A stretch of DNA of 41,326 bases from Paraburkholderia sp. C35 (GCF_003121405.1 NZ_QBUY01000081.1:1-41326), one strand, 5' to 3'; shown: positions 16,438 through 25,372, counted from the first letter of the stretch. The notes: generated from the sequence alone by a model not told the origin. Numbers and translations: made by a program.

Positions 16438-18511
16438 ACCTGGGCAGCCCACGCGCAGTATCGGCCCGCGATACCGCGAAATCCCAAGCCGGCAGCGCCG
16501 ACACCTCGCTAACCAGACGATGCACATACGTGCGGACCGTCGCATCCGCGACATGGTCTGGCAAGGCAATCGGGTCCGGCCGGCGCGCATCGGGCGGGCT
16601 CGCGGAGAGTCCGTCCGCATAGCGATCGAGACGTGCGGCAGCCTGTTCCACAACGCCACGCAGCGCGCTGACGGTTTCGCCTGAAACGCGATCAGCACGT
16701 TCATCGAATGAAGTGTGCAGGCCATCGTGCAGCGCGTTGCTGGCCAGCATGATCTCGCGGGCCTGCGCGAGCACGGTTTGCGCCCGCACAGTCAGATCAG
16801 GCCGCTCGCCTTCCTGCCAGTCTGGTTCGAGCGCCACGCGCGCGAGCATGGCTTCGCAGTCGCTCAAGATCGTCCACGTCTGCAATTGCTGCTGTGCATC
16901 CGCTATCGCGCCGTTAGAACGCGCACGAATCAAACCGGAAATGGACCGGAGCATATTCGCCAGACTCTGGCGCAACGCGTCGCCCTCGCCTTCGCGCCAG
17001 AACGCCAGCTGGACGAAGGTCGCAATACCTACACCCAGCAGTATCCCTACCATTCGATCGCGGATTTCAGTGAGGTTGGTGGTCGGCCCGAATCGCCCGA
17101 GCACTGCGAGCGAAAACGTGAACAGCAACTGCACGCCGGCATAGCTGATACGTTCCGAGCCAGCCGCAATCCACGCCGCAAACGCGGCTACCGCCAACGC
17201 CATCAGCAACAGCCCGACGACGGTATCCAGTTGCGGTATCACGAACACGACCACACCCAGCGCCAGCGCGCTGCCGTTAAGCGCGCCCGCCACCCGCAGG
17301 AGCGCACGCTGTGTCGATGCGCCGAGGCTCGGCAGTGCGACGATCAGACAGGTCAGCATGATCGTGTGGACACCCGGCCAGTCGGCCGCGTTGTAAAACA
17401 CATAGGAAACGAGCACCGCGAGCAAGGTCTTCAGCGAAAAGCGTGCGTACGCGGGGTTGCGCCAGGCGTCGTTCGCTATCATCGGCGCTTCAGCCGGTGG
17501 CTTGCTGACGGCTTCGCCGCGCTCGTAGAAATCGCTCAGCGCCTGAAGTGCGCGCTCCATTCCGGCCGCTGCGTCCGTGAGGCTATCTGTCTCCGGCACG
17601 GACATGGGCGCGATGCGATAACGCGCGCTGTCCGCAAGCGCGATGGTGAGCGCCCTGCTGTGCTCACGCAACGTGTGCAGCGCCCGTCCCTGCGCCGCCG
17701 TTAAGCGCTGACCTCGCGCCGACAGTTCAAGCGCGCCCAGATGAAGGCGCGTCACTGTTGCGATCAACGCGAGATGCCACGCCTGCGTTTGGCGGTAACG
17801 TTTGTCGCGCATGGCAGCGAACTTCAGCAGCTTCTGAAGCGTCAATGCGCCTCGCTGGACGTCATGCGATGTGATCGGTGCGGGCGCCTTGCCGCCGTCG
17901 ATCTGAAATGTCAGATGCCCATCGACAGCAAGCAGCTGACGCCGGATTTCCGCATCCAGTTGCCGTTGCGGTTCGGCAGGCAGCAACAACGAGTTGATCA
18001 GCAGCGTCAACGCGATCGGATAATTCACGGCAACCCATACCCACAGCACGGCGCGTATCAGCAATTCGGCCTGATCGGTCTGATCGACAAAGGTCTGCAC
18101 ATAAATGACCACGATCGCCACGATGAAGAACACGACGCCGATCTTCAGCACGCGCATCAGATAGACACTGGCGAAAAACACCGCACTGGAAAAGACGATG
18201 CGCAGCAACGGATAGTCGAACGTGAACTTCAGCAACAGGATGGACAGGCCGATCGCGAGCGTCGATCCGATCATGAACAGCAGGCCGATCAGTTGCGTGA
18301 CCACGACGTTCGACTGCGTCACATAGAACACCACCAGCAGCGACAAGGGCAGTTCCGGCACCTCGAGCGTCAGCGAAGTTACGATCACGATTGCACTGGT
18401 CAGCAGCGCACGCAGCATGACGTTGACGCGCCCAGGAAACGGCGCGAGCTCGGCGCGCATGAAAGCGGCCGCATCGCGCAGCGTCAGCGGCAGGTGATCC
18501 GTGAAGCTCAT
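16430..18511 (-). CDS. mdtO: FUSC family inner-membrane efflux protein (MdtO-like)
   Basis: A 693-aa fusaric-acid-resistance type membrane protein. Two membrane blocks (about 30-175 and 360-510), each of roughly six helices, are each followed by a cytoplasmic helical domain. Length and layout match AaeB/MdtO proteins (about 650-690 aa). Characteristic pieces are LPLSLLVVFYVTQSNVVVTQ in the first block and WPGVHTIMLTCLIVALPSLG in the second. It should drive efflux of aromatic or amphipathic compounds together with the HlyD adaptor and the NodT channel. The ATG overlaps the upstream HlyD stop by 4 nt and the 3' end overlaps the NodT gene by 8 nt, so the three are translationally coupled. Confidence 0.92.
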   Translation of the reverse strand: MSFTDHLPLTLRDAAAFMRAELAPFPGRVNVMLRALLTSAIVIVTSLTLEVPELPLSLLVVFYVTQSNVVVTQLIGLLFMIGSTLAIGLSILLLKFTFDYPLLRIVFSSAVFFASVYLMRVLKIGVVFFIVAIVVIYVQTFVDQTDQAELLIRAVLWVWVAVNYPIALTLLINSLLLPAEPQRQLDAEIRRQLLAVDGHLTFQIDGGKAPAPITSHDVQRGALTLQKLLKFAAMRDKRYRQTQAWHLALIATVTRLHLGALELSARGQRLTAAQGRALHTLREHSRALTIALADSARYRIAPMSVPETDSLTDAAAGMERALQALSDFYERGEAVSKPPAEAPMIANDAWRNPAYARFSLKTLLAVLVSYVFYNAADWPGVHTIMLTCLIVALPSLGASTQRALLRVAGALNGSALALGVVVFVIPQLDTVVGLLLMALAVAAFAAWIAAGSERISYAGVQLLFTFSLAVLGRFGPTTNLTEIRDRMVGILLGVGIATFVQLAFWREGEGDALRQSLANMLRSISGLIRARSNGAIADAQQQLQTWTILSDCEAMLARVALEPDWQEGERPDLTVRAQTVLAQAREIMLASNALHDGLHTSFDERADRVSGETVSALRGVVEQAAARLDRYADGLSASPPDARRPDPIALPDHVADATVRTYVHRLVSEVSALPAWDFAVSRADTARGLPRYD

Positions 18512-19584
18512 GGCCGTGCCTCAGAGGCGGCCGGTTGCGTCTCGCGCCTGCCGGGATACAGCACGGCAACCGCAGAGGTGCCGACGCGGAACAGGGCCGC
18601 ATTCGGGTTCTCAACGCGAATCCTGACGGGGAAGCGCTGCGCGACATGCACCCAGTTGAGCGTGCGCTCGATGTGCGGCAGGCCGCCTGGCAACGCGAGA
18701 CCGCCTTCGTTCGGCAGCACGCCATAACTGATCGACTCGACCTCACCGCGAAAACGCTGACCTGTATCGCTCAACAGATACACGCTGGCCGGCGTCCCGA
18801 CCCGAATGTTCTTCAACTCGGTCTCGCGGAAATTGGCCACCACATACCAGTGACGTGTGTCGATCAGCGTGAACACGGGTTTGAGCGCCGACGCAAACTG
18901 TCCCGTCGATGTCTTCAGCGACACGACCCGGCCATTGAACGGCGCGCGCACCGTCGCGAACTCCAGATTCAGCTCGGCAATGGCGATCTCAGCTTCCACG
19001 ACCGCGCGCTGCGCCACCAGCGCATCGACGCCGCTGACGGCAGCAGCTGCCTGCTGCGCCTGCAACTCGGCAGCGGCCAGTTCGGCTTGCGTCGCGCGTT
19101 GTGCGGTGCGGGCGAGATCGACGTCCTGCGCCGACACGTAGCCTTGCGACAGCAGCGGCGCCGTGCGATGCAGCGTGTCGGCGGCCTGGTTTGCGGCAGC
19201 GCGCGCACGCTCGACAGCCGCACGGGCAGACTGCGCGTTGTACTGCTGCGCATTGACGGTGCGCTGGGTCAGCGCGATCTGCTGGTTGAGGGCGGCGAGA
19301 CTGGCATGCGCACGCGCCAGCGCATCCTGATACGGACGCGGATCGATCTGGAACAGCAGTTCGCCCTGTCTGACCGCCTGGTTGTCGCGCACGGCCAGTT
19401 CGACGATGCGTCCGTTGACTTCAGGCACGACGTCGATCGTGTCGGCATAGACGTAGGCGTCGTCGGTGCGTGGCTCGCGATCGATGCTGTGAATCACGAA
19501 GACGAGCAGCAACACGGTCGCGGCGACCAACGCGATCACCCAATACCTGTTGCGCGAGGCCGTCGCGTTTGCCGGCGTCGTCAT
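18508..19584 (-). CDS. mdtN: HlyD family membrane-fusion protein (MdtN/EmrA-like)
   Basis: A 358-aa periplasmic adaptor. One N-terminal membrane anchor (about 14-35, YWVIALVAATVLLLVFVI) is followed by the EmrA-like RTDDAYVYADTIDVVPEVNG. Then come the biotinyl-lipoyl half (VRDNQAVRQGELLFQIDPRP), a long Ala/Gln-rich coiled coil (about 90-200), and the returning lipoyl half with beta-barrel (TVRAPFNGRVVSL, WYVVANFRETELKNIRVG). It links the FUSC protein to the outer membrane factor. It is second in the operon, 19 bp after the small YtcA-like gene, and its stop overlaps the FUSC start. Confidence 0.93.
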   Translation of the reverse strand: MTTPANATASRNRYWVIALVAATVLLLVFVIHSIDREPRTDDAYVYADTIDVVPEVNGRIVELAVRDNQAVRQGELLFQIDPRPYQDALARAHASLAALNQQIALTQRTVNAQQYNAQSARAAVERARAAANQAADTLHRTAPLLSQGYVSAQDVDLARTAQRATQAELAAAELQAQQAAAAVSGVDALVAQRAVVEAEIAIAELNLEFATVRAPFNGRVVSLKTSTGQFASALKPVFTLIDTRHWYVVANFRETELKNIRVGTPASVYLLSDTGQRFRGEVESISYGVLPNEGGLALPGGLPHIERTLNWVHVAQRFPVRIRVENPNAALFRVGTSAVAVLYPGRRETQPAASEARP

Positions 19585-19603
19585 GACACTCCCTTGCCTG
19601 GAT

Positions 19604-19888
19604 TCATTGCTTGAAGAAGACCAGCCAGGTGATCAATGCCAATAGCGTCACGAGCGTGGGATAGACCACGGCCGAAGGCCCGATCCGGCAACCGGCAGGC
19701 AAGCGCGCGGCAACCTGATACACGATCACGGTCAGCACGACGCCCGCGACGATGCAGAACAGCCAGTCAGGAAAGTAGGCACCAAGCACGGCCATCGACG
19801 GCGAATACGCGCAGCCTGTTTCCAGCGAAACCAGCAAGGCAGCGATGCCGCTCACATATACGCTTCTTCGCCTTCCCGGCACGGGCAT
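19604..19888 (-). CDS. ytcA: YtcA family small membrane lipoprotein
   Basis: A 94-aa protein with a signal sequence ending in LLVSLETGC, a lipobox-like site, then CAYSPSMAVLGAYFPDWLF. Two membrane helices follow (about 45-65 IVAGVVLTVIVYQVAARL and 73-92 VVYPTLVTLLALITWLVFF). This pattern fits the YtcA family, found beside mdtN in E. coli. Its function is unknown; a pump-assembly role is inferred from conserved linkage. I chose ATG 19888 because GGAGA lies four bases upstream; the frame continues further back without a better site. It is the first gene of the efflux operon. Confidence 0.85.
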   Translation of the reverse strand: MPVPGRRRSVYVSGIAALLVSLETGCAYSPSMAVLGAYFPDWLFCIVAGVVLTVIVYQVAARLPAGCRIGPSAVVYPTLVTLLALITWLVFFKQ

Positions 19889-20173
19889 GCAATCTCCTGC
19901 TGTCAGGTGAGGTCCTGGGCGCGCTTCCGCCACAACATGAGCAGCATACGAAACCGGTCTGGCCGGAAGATTGAACGGTCTTGCGCCGTTTGGTATGAAA
20001 TTGCCCTGCCTGCACGTACCCGCAAGCAGGCGTCGATGAGGCGGCTCCTCGGGCTTCGCACTGGCGTGCGTCCTTGCAGGCGCCAGAAATGTGGTTCGTT
20101 TATGATCTCGCTGATCGTGCGACCACCATCAGAAGCATCAAACCATCTTGTGTTTTGCTTACGGAGACCTTTA

Positions 20174-20629
20174 ATGGGTAAAAGAACTTTCCGCTCGACC
20201 ACTGCCGTATTGTTGGGTTTCGCCGCGTTGACCGGTTTGCACATGTCCAGTGCAGAAGCTGCGGCGCCATTGAAATGCCATCTGACGTACAGCCTTTCGG
20301 GATGGTCCGCGATCTATCAGCACGCTGCGGGTCATGGCCGCGTATCGTGCGATAACGGTCAACACGCCAATGTCACGATCCAGATGCACGGCGGCGGCCT
20401 CACGGCCGGCAAGTTCCGCGTCACGGGCAAAGGCGATATCAGCAATCTCTATAGCATCAAGGAAGTCTACGGCAGCTACGCACAAGCCGGCGCATCGGCT
20501 GGTGTCGTGCAGAGCGGCGAGGCGCAGGTTGTCACCAAGGGCACGGTGTCGATGGCCCTGTCCGGTTCCGGCGAAGGGATCAATCTCGGCGTTGCGATCG
20601 ACAAGTTCGACATCAAGCCGGCTCACTGA
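20174..20629 (+). CDS. Secreted hypothetical protein
   Basis: A 151-aa protein I cannot assign to a family with confidence. A signal peptide (about 1-30: basic MGKRTFRST, hydrophobic VLLGFAALTGL, cleavage near AEA-AA) is followed by a Gly-, Ser- and Ala-rich mature part with alternating short strands, suggesting a small beta-structure in the periplasm. Two cysteines (KCHLTYSL and RVSCDNG) could form a disulfide. Start ATG 20174 has GGAG eight bases upstream. It lies divergent from the efflux operon and convergent with the sensor kinase, and is followed by a strong hairpin, so it is a single-gene unit. Confidence 0.8.
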   Translation: MGKRTFRSTTAVLLGFAALTGLHMSSAEAAAPLKCHLTYSLSGWSAIYQHAAGHGRVSCDNGQHANVTIQMHGGGLTAGKFRVTGKGDISNLYSIKEVYGSYAQAGASAGVVQSGEAQVVTKGTVSMALSGSGEGINLGVAIDKFDIKPAH

Positions 20630-20651
20630 GTCACTGCAAGTTCCGCCTGAC

Positions 20652-20694
20652 ACGATGCCGCCGCGCATAAGACATGCATGCGCGGCGGCATCGT
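20652..20694. terminator. Strong hairpin terminator between convergent genes
   Basis: ACGATGCCGCCGCGCA (20652-20667) and its perfect reverse complement (20679-20694) form a 16-bp GC-rich stem with an 11-base loop. It lies between the secreted protein gene and the convergent kinase gene, so it can serve both strands. A short CCGTTT follows on the plus strand. Confidence 0.75.
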
Positions 20695-20714
20695 CCGTTT
20701 ATGAGGCGCGCCTG

Positions 20715-22118
20715 TTATCCCTCACGCGGCAACACGAGCGCGGCCTCGAGTCCGCCTTCCCTACGATTGCTTAGCGTCAACGTACCGCCATGCGTCGCCG
20801 CGATGCTTTGCGCGATCGTCAGGCCGAGTCCCGTTCCTTCGCTCACGCCCGCTGCGTTGCCGCGAAAATAAGGCTCGAAAACGCGCGTCAGCATCGCTTC
20901 GTCTGGAATACCCGGCCCGTTGTCGCGAATCGCTACGCGCACCACGCGTCCGTCGTCGGCGACATGAATGGATGCTTCGCCGCCATAGCGAATCGCGTTA
21001 TCGAGCAGGTTCTGCAAGCAGCGCTTCAGGTTGCGCGGATAGCCCGCGACAGGCCGCAGCGCCCGTCCATCCACGTTCACCTTCAGCCCCGCTTCACGCG
21101 CATCTTCAGCGAGGCTTTCGAGCATCGAATCGAGATCGATCTCGCGGCGCTCCTCCGTGACTTCGATCCCTTGCACTGCATTCAAGGTCGCGCGCACCAT
21201 CGCTTCCATGTCGTCGAGATCGCCGCGCAGGCGTTCGCGCCATTGCGCATCGGGCAACATCTCGGCACGCAGACGCAGTCGCGTCAGCGGCGAGCGCAGA
21301 TCGTGCGATACAGCCGTCAGAAAGCGCGTGCGCTCCGCCATGCTCTCCGTCAACTGACGCTGCATCGAATTGAACGACATCGCCGCGCTGCGCACTTCGA
21401 GCGGACCACGCACCGGCAAGGGCGGACGATAGATGTTGCGCCCGAGTGCATCGGCGGCCTTCGCGAGATCGCGCAAGGGCTGCACCGCGAAGCGCACGGC
21501 GATCAACGCCAGCACGCAGATCGCGATGAAGCGGATCAGATAGATCCGCACCAGATAGTCGAACACGAGCGAACCCGGCTCGCTCTGCATGCCCGCCTGC
21601 CCTTCATTGGCCTGCACGTCGAGCCACGCACCACCGGGCACTTTCAGTTGCACGTGAAAATCGCCTGTCGGCATGCGTGAATCGAACAGGCTCAAGATGC
21701 CCTTATGCTTGTGCTCCTCGTCGCGCAGCTCGGCATCGATCAGGCGCATATCGACGGGCTCGCCAAGACGCCTGCGGATCACGCCTGTGATCAGATCGCT
21801 GATCGAGCGCTTCGCGAGCGACGTATCCTGCGCGGGCTGCGGTGTGTCGGTCCATTGCATCCGGTAACGCGCGTCCGCCAGCTGTTTGACGATCGCATCG
21901 CGCGCCGCCGCATCGGGCGCGTGTTGCAATAACCGCACCGTATCCGCGAGACGGCTCGCAAAGAGGCGCGCAGGAATTTCCAGCGTGCGGTTATCGTGTG
22001 TTTCGAACCATATCGTGCTGGTGAGCAACTGCCCTGCAAACATGCCCACGGCGAGAATCATCACGAGCCTTCCAAACAGCGAGTCGGGCCACGCACGCAG
22101 CTTCATCGTGCGGCTCAT
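20715..22118 (-). CDS. Two-component sensor histidine kinase
   Basis: A 467-aa membrane kinase of the EnvZ/OmpB-like class. TM1 is at about 15-36, the periplasmic sensor at about 37-185, TM2 at about 189-211 (VRIYLIRFIAICVLALIAV), HAMP to about 262, then HisKA with phospho-acceptor H272 in AVSHDLRSPLTR. The ATPase domain has the N-box NLLDNAIRYGG (N374), G1 DNGPGIP (399-405), F-box VFEPYFRG and G2 GTGLGLTIA (428-436). The ATG at 22118 overlaps the response-regulator stop by 4 nt (ATGA), which sets the start; a longer frame to 22229 would run deep into the regulator gene. The signal sensed is unknown. The iron-importer operon diverges from this pair. Confidence 0.95.
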   Translation of the reverse strand: MSRTMKLRAWPDSLFGRLVMILAVGMFAGQLLTSTIWFETHDNRTLEIPARLFASRLADTVRLLQHAPDAAARDAIVKQLADARYRMQWTDTPQPAQDTSLAKRSISDLITGVIRRRLGEPVDMRLIDAELRDEEHKHKGILSLFDSRMPTGDFHVQLKVPGGAWLDVQANEGQAGMQSEPGSLVFDYLVRIYLIRFIAICVLALIAVRFAVQPLRDLAKAADALGRNIYRPPLPVRGPLEVRSAAMSFNSMQRQLTESMAERTRFLTAVSHDLRSPLTRLRLRAEMLPDAQWRERLRGDLDDMEAMVRATLNAVQGIEVTEERREIDLDSMLESLAEDAREAGLKVNVDGRALRPVAGYPRNLKRCLQNLLDNAIRYGGEASIHVADDGRVVRVAIRDNGPGIPDEAMLTRVFEPYFRGNAAGVSEGTGLGLTIAQSIAATHGGTLTLSNRREGGLEAALVLPREG

Positions 22119-22828
22119 GCTTCGAACGACACGTCGGCGACCAGCATGTAGCCTTCGTTGCGCACCGTGCGGATCAACGCGGCACTGCGCGCAGCGTCTT
22201 TCAGATGATGGCGCAGGCGGCTGACGCACACATCGATCGAGCGGTCCAAAGGCGTGTGCTCCTTGTCGAACACATGATCGAGCAGAAACTCGCGCGACAG
22301 CGGCCGGTTGGGATGATCGAGCAGCGTGCGCAGCGTCCGGTAGTCCGAGCCGCCGAGCGACACGACCACGCCTTCGGGCGACAGCATCTGCTTCATGCGC
22401 GTATCGAGCTTCCAGCCCGCGAAGCGGACGAACGCGGCGGCATCGGCGGGACGCGCGCCCGGCGTGCTGCGCGCGCGACGCAACACCGACTTGATCTTCG
22501 CGACCAGTTCGCGCGGATCGAACGGTTTGGGCAGGTAGTCGTCGGCGCCCATTTCCAGACCGAGAATACGGTCGAGCAAGCCGCCGCGCGCACTCAGGAT
22601 CACGATCGGCATGCCGCGCTCGCGGCGCAGCTCACGCGTCAGTTCCAGTCCGTCCTCGCCGTCCAGCATCAGGTCGAGCACGACGAGATCGATCTGCGAG
22701 GCCGCGACGATCTGCTTCATCTGCGCGCCGTTGGTGGCCGTGGTCGCCTGATAGCCCATGCTGCGCAGATAGTCGCCGAGCAGCTGGCGAATGTTCGGGT
22801 CGTCATCGACGACAAGTATGTGGTCCAT
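22115..22828 (-). CDS. OmpR family response regulator
   Basis: A 237-aa regulator. The receiver domain (1-120) has the acidic pocket D8-D10, phospho-acceptor D52 (VVLDLMLDGEDG), T/S-site serine in VILSARG and K105-type lysine in LPKPFDP. The C-terminal winged helix is of OmpR/PhoB type (SDYRTLRTLLDHPNRPLSRE, SIDVCVSRLRHHL, IRTVRNEGYML). Start MDHILVVDDD at ATG 22828, preceded by an A/G-rich GAAGAAAAAGAG. It is the first gene of the two-component operon, coupled to the kinase by a 4-nt overlap, and shares a 192-bp divergent region with the iron ABC operon. It could regulate that operon or the nearby porins, as OmpR-like systems often do; this is inference. Confidence 0.95.
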   Translation of the reverse strand: MDHILVVDDDPNIRQLLGDYLRSMGYQATTATNGAQMKQIVAASQIDLVVLDLMLDGEDGLELTRELRRERGMPIVILSARGGLLDRILGLEMGADDYLPKPFDPRELVAKIKSVLRRARSTPGARPADAAAFVRFAGWKLDTRMKQMLSPEGVVVSLGGSDYRTLRTLLDHPNRPLSREFLLDHVFDKEHTPLDRSIDVCVSRLRHHLKDAARSAALIRTVRNEGYMLVADVSFEA

Positions 22829-22988
22829 CCAAAACTCTTTTTCTTCGTGACTTCGCTGTAGGGCGTGCGCCGCGCAGCGCGCATTGTCCACCTTGAGCGC
22901 GCCTCAGGCAGGCTCAACACATTCCATTACAAAACAGCGCCGTTTCAACACATCGCCATTACATCGCGCCGCTAAAGTGGCGCCCGTA

Positions 22989-23007
22989 AATGCAAATAAT
23001 TCTCATC
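22989..23007 (+). promoter_or_regulatory. Candidate Fur box
   Basis: AATGCAAATAATTCTCATC, on the opposite strand TGAGAATTATTTGCA, resembles the A/T-rich Fur operators seen in Burkholderia and Bordetella (GAGAAT-N-ATT type). It ends 13 bp before the first start of the iron-complex binding protein. It is markedly AT-rich against its surroundings. Its position argues for iron-repressed transcription of the ABC importer. Confidence 0.6.
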
Positions 23008-23020
23008 CAGCAACTATATC

Positions 23021-24268
23021 ATGTCGATTTCCGTGCTTTCCACGGCCTGCCGGCGGGCCATGTCGACGACGGCGCGCGCCGCGTCCTCCATTACGCTGGC
23101 GGCCTGCGCTGCCGCGCTGGCCTGCACGCTGGCGGCGCAACCGGCGAGCGCCGCGGCGTCCGCCAGCGCGCCTGCAGCAGCGCCCGCTCCCGCGACCTTC
23201 ACCGATCTCGCCGGCCGCACGGTGCGCGTGCCTGCTGCCGAACCGCAGCGCATCCTGCTCGGTGAAAGCCGCCTGTTGTCGGCTGTCGCGCTGCTCGAAG
23301 GACAGAAGCCGCTGGCGCGCATCGTCGGATGGCAAGGCGATCTGCCTTTGATGGACCCGCAGACTTACGACGCCTACGCGCAGAAATTCCCCAACATCAA
23401 GACCATTCCGCTGATCGGCAAGGCCACGGAAGACAGCATCAGCGACGAGAAGGCGCTGAGCCTCAAGCCGGATCTCGCGATCTTCAGCATTGCCGGTCAC
23501 GGCCCGAGCCGCTACAACGCGCTCGTCAAGCAACTGGAGGCGACGGGCACCACGGTCGTGTTCGTCGATTTCCGTCTGCATCCGATGCAAAACACGCTGC
23601 CCAGCATCAAGCTGCTCGGCGCGGTGCTGCATCGCGACCAGCAGGCCAACGCTTACATCCAGTTCTATCAGCAGCATCTGGCGCGCGTGGAGAGCGTCGT
23701 GAACCGCGTGCCTGAAGCGCAGCGTCCGAAGGTATTCGTCGATCTGCTCGCAGGCGTGTGGGACGCCGGTTGCTGCCATACGGCAGGCAACGGCAACTTC
23801 GGCGAGTTCGTACAGGCCGCCGGCGGCCGCAACATCGCGCAAGGCCTCGTGCCGGGCGTACTCGGCGACATCAGCATGGAACAGGTCATTGCCGCGCAAC
23901 CCGACGTCTACATCGCCACGGGCAGCCGCACGAAACCGGGCCTCGCGTCGCTGCGCGTCGGCGCCTTGACGAGCGAGCACGATGCGCGCGCGAGCCTCGC
24001 GCAACTGGTCGCGCGCCCCGGCTTCGACACTATCAAGGCCATCCACGATGGCAACGCGCATGGCATCTCGCACAACTACTACGACTCGCCGTACAACATT
24101 CTGGCGATCGAAGCGTTTGCGAAGTGGTTCTATCCGGCGCAGTTCAAGGATCTCGACGTGCACGCGACGCAAACCGAACTGTACAGGCGCTTCCTCGCCG
24201 TGCCGCCGCAAGGTGCCGAGTGGGTCGATGCGCCGCTCGCGCAACCGATGGCCGACGCTTCGCACTGA
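23021..24268 (+). CDS. Iron-complex/haemin ABC transporter substrate-binding protein (FecB/FepB-like)
   Basis: A 415-aa periplasmic binding protein of the cluster A-II (TroA/FecB) fold. A signal sequence (about 1-44) is followed by an Ala/Pro-rich linker, then TFTDLAGRTVRVPAAEPQRI, the normal start of siderophore-binding proteins. Two lobes are joined by a long helix (about 205-235). LKPDLAIFSIAGHG and QPDVYIATGSRTKPG are the lobe strands. GVWDAGCCHTAGNGNFGEFV is an unusual Cys-Cys-His stretch in the second lobe. An alternative start at ATG 23060 (MSTTARAASS) would fit a signal peptide well and leave room for a promoter after the Fur box. Neither start has a strong ribosome site. First gene of a binding protein-permease-ATPase operon; the ligand is probably a ferric siderophore or haem. 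Confidence 0.9.
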   Translation: MSISVLSTACRRAMSTTARAASSITLAACAAALACTLAAQPASAAASASAPAAAPAPATFTDLAGRTVRVPAAEPQRILLGESRLLSAVALLEGQKPLARIVGWQGDLPLMDPQTYDAYAQKFPNIKTIPLIGKATEDSISDEKALSLKPDLAIFSIAGHGPSRYNALVKQLEATGTTVVFVDFRLHPMQNTLPSIKLLGAVLHRDQQANAYIQFYQQHLARVESVVNRVPEAQRPKVFVDLLAGVWDAGCCHTAGNGNFGEFVQAAGGRNIAQGLVPGVLGDISMEQVIAAQPDVYIATGSRTKPGLASLRVGALTSEHDARASLAQLVARPGFDTIKAIHDGNAHGISHNYYDSPYNILAIEAFAKWFYPAQFKDLDVHATQTELYRRFLAVPPQGAEWVDAPLAQPMADASH

Positions 24269-24280
24269 ACGGCGGCTGCG

Positions 24281-25372
24281 ATGTCCGATTCCGTTTCGTT
24301 GACACGTACTGCACGCTCGTCGCACAGCGCCGTGGACGCCGGTGCGCGCAGCTATCTGCGCATGACGCGCGTGCGCGTGCTGTGCCTGTTCGCGGTGGCA
24401 CTGCTGATCGTGGGCTCGCTGCTGGTCGATCTGCGCTCCGGCCCATCCGGCCTGCCGGTTGCGACGCTGCTGCGCGCCGTGTTCGATCACACCTCCGCCG
24501 ATGCCGCGACGAATGTGATCGTCTGGCAGATCCGCATGCCGTACGCGGTGATGGCGCTGCTGGTCGGCGCATCGCTCGGACTGTCGGGCGCGGAAATGCA
24601 GACCATCCTCAACAATCCGCTCGCGAGCCCCTATACGTTAGGCGTATCCGCAGCGGCTGCGTTCGGCGCATCGCTCGCGATCGTGCTCGACATCACGCTG
24701 CCGGGCATCGCACAAAGCTGGCTGGTGTCGGCGAATGCGTTTCTGTTCGCGTTCATGTCGGCGCTCATGCTGGATGGCGTCGCGCGCTGGCGCGGCATGA
24801 ACACATCCGGCGTCGTGCTGCTCGGCATTGCGCTGGTGTTTGCGTTTCATGCACTCGTTTCGCTGATGCAGTTCATCGCTTCCGCCGACGCGTTGCAAGG
24901 TCTCGTATTCTGGACGCTCGGCTCGCTCGCGCGCGCTGACTGGCCAAAGATCGGCGTGCTCGCTGTCGCGCTTGCCATCGCGTTGCCGCTCTCGATGCGC
25001 AACGCGTGGACGCTTACCGCGCTGCGCCTGGGTGAAGACCGCGCCGCGAGCTTCGGCATCGACGTGCGTCGTCTGCGGCTCGGCACGCTGCTGCGTGTGT
25101 CGGTGCTGTCGGCGCTCGCGGTATCGTTCGTCGGCACGATTGGCTTTGTCGGACTGATTGCGCCGCATATCGCGCGCACGCTGTTCGGCGAAGATCATCG
25201 CTTCTATCTGCCCGGCAGCACGCTGATCGGCGCATTGATGCTGTCGCTGGCATCGATTGCATCGAAAACCATCGTGCCGGGCGTGCTGATTCCCGTCGGT
25301 ATCGTCACGGCGCTGGTCGGCATTCCGCTGTTTCTGGGCATCGTCGTGCGCTCGCAAGGAGCCGCGCAATGA
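24281..25372 (+). CDS. FecCD family iron-complex ABC permease
   Basis: A 363-aa inner-membrane permease with about ten helices. Family hallmarks include VWQIRMPYAVMALLVGASLG, LSGAEMQTILNNPLASPYTL, GFVGLIAPHIARTLFGEDHR and the cytoplasmic coupling region LRLGEDRAASFGIDVRRLRL. FecCD/BtuC proteins work as homodimers with the ATPase to import ferric siderophores, haem or cobalamin. It starts 12 bp after the binding-protein stop and overlaps the ATPase start by 4 nt. Confidence 0.94.
   Translation: MSDSVSLTRTARSSHSAVDAGARSYLRMTRVRVLCLFAVALLIVGSLLVDLRSGPSGLPVATLLRAVFDHTSADAATNVIVWQIRMPYAVMALLVGASLGLSGAEMQTILNNPLASPYTLGVSAAAAFGASLAIVLDITLPGIAQSWLVSANAFLFAFMSALMLDGVARWRGMNTSGVVLLGIALVFAFHALVSLMQFIASADALQGLVFWTLGSLARADWPKIGVLAVALAIALPLSMRNAWTLTALRLGEDRAASFGIDVRRLRLGTLLRVSVLSALAVSFVGTIGFVGLIAPHIARTLFGEDHRFYLPGSTLIGALMLSLASIASKTIVPGVLIPVGIVTALVGIPLFLGIVVRSQGAAQ

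Noticed and set aside
17741..18727. Plus-strand open frame of 328 codons
   Set aside because: Antisense to the FUSC gene, which has clear membrane helices; the frame is Gln/His/Arg-rich without motifs.
23003..24490. Minus-strand open frame of 495 codons
   Set aside because: Antisense shadow of the binding protein gene; biased composition and no recognisable domain.
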